9,955 nucleotides of DNA from Desulfonema limicola (GTDB taxonomy: Bacteria > Desulfobacterota > Desulfobacteria > Desulfobacterales > Desulfosalsimonadaceae). The position numbers and the translations under genes are program-made. The notes under the pieces are model-generated. The model was not told the origin of the DNA and made no database searches. It saw only the letters and a list, made by a program, of their open reading frames with translations. Location of the stretch: assembly GCA_020722245.1 (NCBI GenBank), contig DYLE01000081.1, positions 1 to 9,955 of the forward strand, read 5' to 3'. Shown here piece after piece: positions 7,239-9,955 of the stretch (position 1 is the first letter of the stretch; the number at the start of each line of letters is the position of its first letter).

Positions 7239-7760
7239 TCAGCGGGTTAGGGTTTTGTCCTGCGCATGGGCGGCGTAGTAGATCCGAATAAACCGCCGGT
7301 GGCTTTCAAAGGCGATTTCCGGAAGGCTGTCGGGCGCAAACCATTTAATATCCTCTGCGTCATCCCCGGCGGCAGGAACGCCCTCAAAGTTCCGAATCAG
7401 AAAACCGATCATGAGTACGGTGTCATAGGCCTCGCTGTGATTGGCGGTTACGCCGAGCAGCATGTCGATCCGGCCGGTAAGACCGGTTTCCTCCTTAAAC
7501 TCCCTTAAAGCCGCCTCCTCAGGCAACTCCTGAAGCTCCATAAATCCGCCCGGAAGGCACCAGAACCCCTTTTTAGGGTCAACGCTGCGTTTGACCAGCA
7601 GCAGCCGTTCTTCTTTGTCGACAGCCACCAGGCAGGTGGCGGGAATCGGGTTTTCGTAAACGGGCAGGGCGCAGCCCTTGCAGAACAGGCGTTTTTTTCC
7701 TTCCATGAGTTTTTCAGTCAGCCGGTTCCCGCAGAAAGGGCAGTAGGCTTTTTTTCGCAT
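7239..7760 (-). CDS. Nudix hydrolase with N-terminal zinc ribbon
   Basis: This is a 173-residue protein that should hydrolyse a nucleoside diphosphate linked to another group; the substrate cannot be read from sequence. The N-terminus has a four-cysteine zinc ribbon (Cys7, Cys10, Cys27, Cys30), as in NUDIX proteins of the NudC-like and NADH/ADP-ribose type. The Nudix box is complete from Gly72 to Leu94, with Glu78, then REFKEETGL at 86-94. The segment FWCLPGGF (66-73) leads into it. The start ATG 7760 has AAGGAG just 2 bases upstream, which is closer than usual, but there is no alternative in-frame start before a stop. It follows the aldolase gene by 17 bases, so they are probably co-transcribed, and converges with cvpA. 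The family assignment is secure but the substrate is open. Confidence 0.9.
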   Translation of the reverse strand: MRKKAYCPFCGNRLTEKLMEGKKRLFCKGCALPVYENPIPATCLVAVDKEERLLLVKRSVDPKKGFWCLPGGFMELQELPEEAALREFKEETGLTGRIDMLLGVTANHSEAYDTVLMIGFLIRNFEGVPAAGDDAEDIKWFAPDSLPEIAFESHRRFIRIYYAAHAQDKTLTR

Positions 7761-7767
7761 GGCTCCT

Positions 7768-7785
7768 TCTAATCGTTCTAATCGT
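7768..7785. repeat. 9-base perfect tandem duplication over the aldolase stop codon
   Basis: The nonamer TCTAATCGT occurs twice without a gap (7768-7776 and 7777-7785). On the minus strand it covers the aldolase end, so the reading frame shows GAC GAT TAG AAC GAT TAG: two in-frame TAG stops, the second inside the 17-base gap before the Nudix start. Seen directly; its origin as a small slippage event is inferred. Confidence 0.85.
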
Positions 7786-9073
7786 CAAAGCTTCCGGCAG
7801 GCGCTTTGCCCTGCTGCGCGGAAGCGGCCCTGGCGGCGATTTTTTCAGGCGTCCAGTCCTTCGGGTCCTCTATGCGGGTCGCCTTGGGCCCCGGGTCGTA
7901 GGAGCCGGCCTCAAGGATCGCCTCTATGACGATGGGGGCGGTGTCCTTGGTGTTGAGCACATCGGTCAGCAGGTGGTAGACAAACTCCTCCACCCGGCCG
8001 GCCATCCGTTTTCGAATCTCCATGGGTTGGGAAAGCAAAAGGTTTTCAAAGGGAAGGTTGAGCTTCTTGTAATCCCCCTTTTTCAGGCCTTTTTCCCGGG
8101 CGTAGGCGGTCATTTTCTCCCACACCTCCTCACTCACCCCTTCCCCCTTGATCTTGATGAACTCGCCGTTTTCATCCAGTTTCGCGTTGCCGTAGTCGTT
8201 GACCTCAAGCCCCCAGGCGATCATCTGCAGGGCCGTGGCGAAGTTGGCCTTTGTGGTCCGGGTTTTTTCAACGATTTGTTTGAGCCGCTGTGTGCTGTTT
8301 CCGGAGGTGCCGTGCTGGGCCCCCGAGACCTGGTATTTTTCCAGGGCCTTGTGAATGCCGGCGGTGAGTTCGACCTGAATCCCCTCGGATCCGGCCTCAA
8401 TTCCGTGGGTCGTTCCGTTGTTTAAGGCGATCCAGTCCGGAAAGATGCCGTGGGCGTTTAACCCCTGGATCAAAAAAAGCGCCTCCTCCTTTGTGGAAAG
8501 CCCTTCTTTTCCCTTGATTTCGCCGACCTCGGTTTCATACCCGGCCCATTTGGGAATATAGGGATGGAGTTCGATGTTGGCCAGCAGGTTCTGATCATCC
8601 GGCAGGTGGGAAGCATCAATGGCGATGGAGGTCAGCCCGGCTTCAAACAGGGTGGGGATTTCCGTACGCGCGGGTTCAATGTCCTGTTTTTTCTTGATGC
8701 CGTAATGGTCGGCATGAATCGCCACCGGAACCGTGATATGGAGCTCGTTGCAGAGGCTGTCCACCAGCCTGGCGATGTTCCAGTAGCTGACCGCGCAGTA
8801 AGGTTTGGCGCCGCCTTCGGACTTGGCGATTTCAATAATGATGGCAGCGTTCGCCCTCTGGGCGGCCTTCAGCACGCCCCGGGTGACGGCCTCGCTTCTG
8901 CTGTTTGCGGCGATGGCCACGGCCTTGCCTTTTTTGATCATGGCCCGGTCGATGAACCTGCCGCTGACAATCAACGCCCTTGAATTCGGAAAAAGGGTTG
9001 CGACATTGGGTGGTCTTCCGATGGCCAGGGCTTTTTCAAAGGATTTAAGGTCGTCTGATCTTAGGCTCGTCAT
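7778..9073 (-). CDS. fba: Class II fructose-bisphosphate aldolase
   Basis: This zinc-dependent aldolase is expected to interconvert fructose 1,6-bisphosphate with dihydroxyacetone phosphate and glyceraldehyde 3-phosphate in glycolysis and gluconeogenesis. From ATG 9073 the protein has 431 residues, longer than E. coli FbaA (about 359), with a C-terminal extension. Class II landmarks are HADHYG (120-125, catalytic Asp122 and zinc ligand His123), ETEVGEIKG (180-188), NNGTTHG (218-224, His223) and SGAQHGTSGNS (250-260, His254). Start choice: an ATG at 9091 is also in frame, but the ribosome binding site AAGGAGG (9080-9086) lies after it and 6 bases before ATG 9073, so 9073 is the real start. Related sugar-phosphate aldolases (tagatose or similar) cannot be excluded. 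It is the first gene of a unit with the Nudix gene. Confidence 0.88.
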   Translation of the reverse strand: MTSLRSDDLKSFEKALAIGRPPNVATLFPNSRALIVSGRFIDRAMIKKGKAVAIAANSRSEAVTRGVLKAAQRANAAIIIEIAKSEGGAKPYCAVSYWNIARLVDSLCNELHITVPVAIHADHYGIKKKQDIEPARTEIPTLFEAGLTSIAIDASHLPDDQNLLANIELHPYIPKWAGYETEVGEIKGKEGLSTKEEALFLIQGLNAHGIFPDWIALNNGTTHGIEAGSEGIQVELTAGIHKALEKYQVSGAQHGTSGNSTQRLKQIVEKTRTTKANFATALQMIAWGLEVNDYGNAKLDENGEFIKIKGEGVSEEVWEKMTAYAREKGLKKGDYKKLNLPFENLLLSQPMEIRKRMAGRVEEFVYHLLTDVLNTKDTAPIVIEAILEAGSYDPGPKATRIEDPKDWTPEKIAARAASAQQGKAPAGSFDD

Positions 9074-9079
9074 CTCAAA

Positions 9080-9086
9080 CCTCCTT
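9080..9086 (-). promoter_or_regulatory. Ribosome binding site for the aldolase gene
   Basis: AAGGAGG on the minus strand is a near-perfect Shine-Dalgarno, 6 bases upstream of ATG 9073. It sits inside codons 2-4 of the longer frame that begins at ATG 9091. A ribosome using this site starts at 9073, so the six-residue N-terminal extension is very unlikely to be made. Confidence 0.85.
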
Positions 9087-9237
9087 ATCATCTAAAAGAT
9101 GTTATTCATGATTCCAGGGAGGGAACCGACATTTTTTACTCTAACTATCTATATCCCAATTTTAGATTAAAGGGAACAGGGAAATGAAAAAAATCAGGCA
9201 AGGACTGGAATTGATGGTGACGTTTACAAGCCAAACC

Positions 9238-9266
9238 TTGACTTGATTTCAACTGGGCTATATAAT
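9238..9266 (+). promoter_or_regulatory. Strong sigma-70 promoter for the DUF362 gene
   Basis: TTGACT (9238-9243) and TATAAT (9261-9266) are separated by exactly 17 bases. Eleven of twelve positions match the sigma-70 consensus. Transcription would begin near 9273, leaving a leader of about 27 bases before the DUF362 start. It is the best promoter in the window. A weak minus-strand candidate for the aldolase (TTCCCT, 17 bases, TATAGA, around 9148-9177) lies in the same divergent region but is not convincing. Confidence 0.75.
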
Positions 9267-9289
9267 TAAAAATATCATTTGGCCTGTCC

Positions 9290-9299
9290 AAGGGGGGTG
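9290..9299 (+). promoter_or_regulatory. Shine-Dalgarno of the DUF362 gene, unusually close to ATG
   Basis: AAGGGGGGTG (9290-9299) resembles the full anti-SD complement AAGGAGGTG with one mismatch, but it runs straight into the ATG at 9300. GTG at 9297 is in frame and could also start translation; ATG at 9300 is preferred. No later in-frame start precedes the Tat motif. Confidence 0.5.
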
Positions 9300-9955
9300 A
9301 TGAACGTTTTCCCTATTACGCGAAGAGCGTTTATAAAAAAGATATCTAAAATCTTCGGCGGGATTCTTGTCGCGGGAAGCCTGCCCCTGTCTTTTGCGGC
9401 GAAGCTGGCAAACGCCGAAGGGCCGCTTTTAAATGAAGGATGGATCGTGGAAGGGGTGGGGAAGAGCCCTGACTATGGCGTGAGAACCCTGACCCGCAAG
9501 GTTTTCGAGCGCGCCGGCGGCATGGGCCGATTCATCTCAAAAGGGGATGTGGTGGTCATCAAACCCAATATTTCCTGGGCCCGGGAACCCCGGCTGGGGG
9601 CCACCACCCATCCGGAGGTGCTGGCGGCGGTCATTGAACTCTGCCAGGAGGCCGGGGCCGCCAGGGTGCGCATCGCGGACCACACCATCCATGACGCCCA
9701 CCACTGCTTTGCCGTCACCGGAGCAGCGCAGGTGGCCCAGGAAACCGGCGCGGAGCTGGTTTATCCGCGCTCCTCCATGATGAAAAAAATGAACCTGCAC
9801 GGCAGCCGCCTGGAGGTCTGGCCGGTGTTCACCCCGCTGGTGGAGGCCGACAAGGTCATCAACCTGCCGGTGGCCAAGGTGCACGGGTTAAGCGGTCTGA
9901 CCCTGGGGATGAAAAACTGGATCGGCGGCGTGGCCGGCCGCCGCAGCGCGCTTCA
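9300..9955 (+). CDS. Tat-exported DUF362 family protein (3' end cut by window edge)
   Basis: From ATG 9300, 218 codons are open to the right edge. The N-terminus carries a twin-arginine signal: TRRAFIKK (residues 7-14), a hydrophobic stretch (about 19-34) and a likely signal peptidase site after ANA (37-39), so the protein should be folded in the cytoplasm and then sent to the periplasm. The rest matches DUF362: KGDVVVIKPNISW (81-93), HPEVLAAVIELCQEAGA (104-120), then a His-rich stretch DHTIHDAHHC (127-136), and INLPVAKVHG (187-196) with GLTLGMKNWIGG (199-210). The function of DUF362 is not well established; some members are associated with Fe-S domains. Tat export implies a bound cofactor, but that is inference. 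The gene has its own strong promoter and is divergent from the aldolase gene. What follows it is unseen. Confidence 0.85.
   Translation, partial: MNVFPITRRAFIKKISKIFGGILVAGSLPLSFAAKLANAEGPLLNEGWIVEGVGKSPDYGVRTLTRKVFERAGGMGRFISKGDVVVIKPNISWAREPRLGATTHPEVLAAVIELCQEAGAARVRIADHTIHDAHHCFAVTGAAQVAQETGAELVYPRSSMMKKMNLHGSRLEVWPVFTPLVEADKVINLPVAKVHGLSGLTLGMKNWIGGVAGRRSAL

Noticed and set aside
9089..9167. Inverted repeat ATCTAAAA / TTTTAGAT
   Set aside because: Arms are only 8 bases, AT-rich and 63 bases apart, so chance is a good explanation.
9184..9246. A 20-codon open frame (MKKIRQGLELM...) before the DUF362 promoter, considered as a leader peptide
   Set aside because: It has no clear promoter, its end overlaps the -35 box of the next gene, and no attenuator hairpin follows.

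Overview
The window is about 10 kb of GC-rich bacterial chromosome with normal housekeeping gene content. The order phoH - HD-domain membrane phosphodiesterase - ybeY - pdxJ - nnrDE - tsaE, and the look of the proteins (a Tat-exported DUF362 protein, a long class II aldolase), suggest a Desulfobacterota (former Deltaproteobacteria) genome, possibly a sulfate reducer. That placement is inferred from gene order and motif style. No rRNA or other marker is present to confirm it.

Layout. Positions 1-6511 hold six genes on the minus strand, read right to left: phoH, a PgpH-type HD phosphodiesterase, ybeY, pdxJ, nnrDE and tsaE, which runs off the left edge. Spacings are 18-40 bases, except that the phosphodiesterase gene overlaps ybeY by 101 bases in another frame, so the block looks like one operon. 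A 165-base divergent region separates it from cvpA on the plus strand (6677-7225). cvpA converges on a two-gene minus-strand unit: a class II fructose-bisphosphate aldolase (9073-7778) followed by a zinc-ribbon Nudix hydrolase (7760-7239). A second divergent region (9074-9299) carries a near-consensus sigma-70 promoter reading right into a Tat-signal DUF362 protein, which is cut by the right edge.

How the genes fit together. The large operon joins RNA and ribosome functions (PhoH ATPase, YbeY endoribonuclease, TsaE for tRNA t6A synthesis) with cofactor supply and repair (PdxJ for vitamin B6, NnrDE for damaged NAD(P)H) and second-messenger turnover (the HD phosphodiesterase, probably acting on cyclic di-AMP). 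The aldolase serves central carbon metabolism, and the Nudix enzyme beside it probably cleans up a nucleotide.

I found no tRNA, rRNA, CRISPR array, insertion sequence, prophage or defence genes, and no clear new system. The points most worth a second look are the overprinted phosphodiesterase/ybeY junction, the absence of acpS between pdxJ and nnrDE, the Tat-exported DUF362 protein with a His/Cys cluster and strong promoter, a 9-base tandem duplication over the aldolase stop codon, and the aldolase start, which the ribosome binding site moves 18 bases inward.
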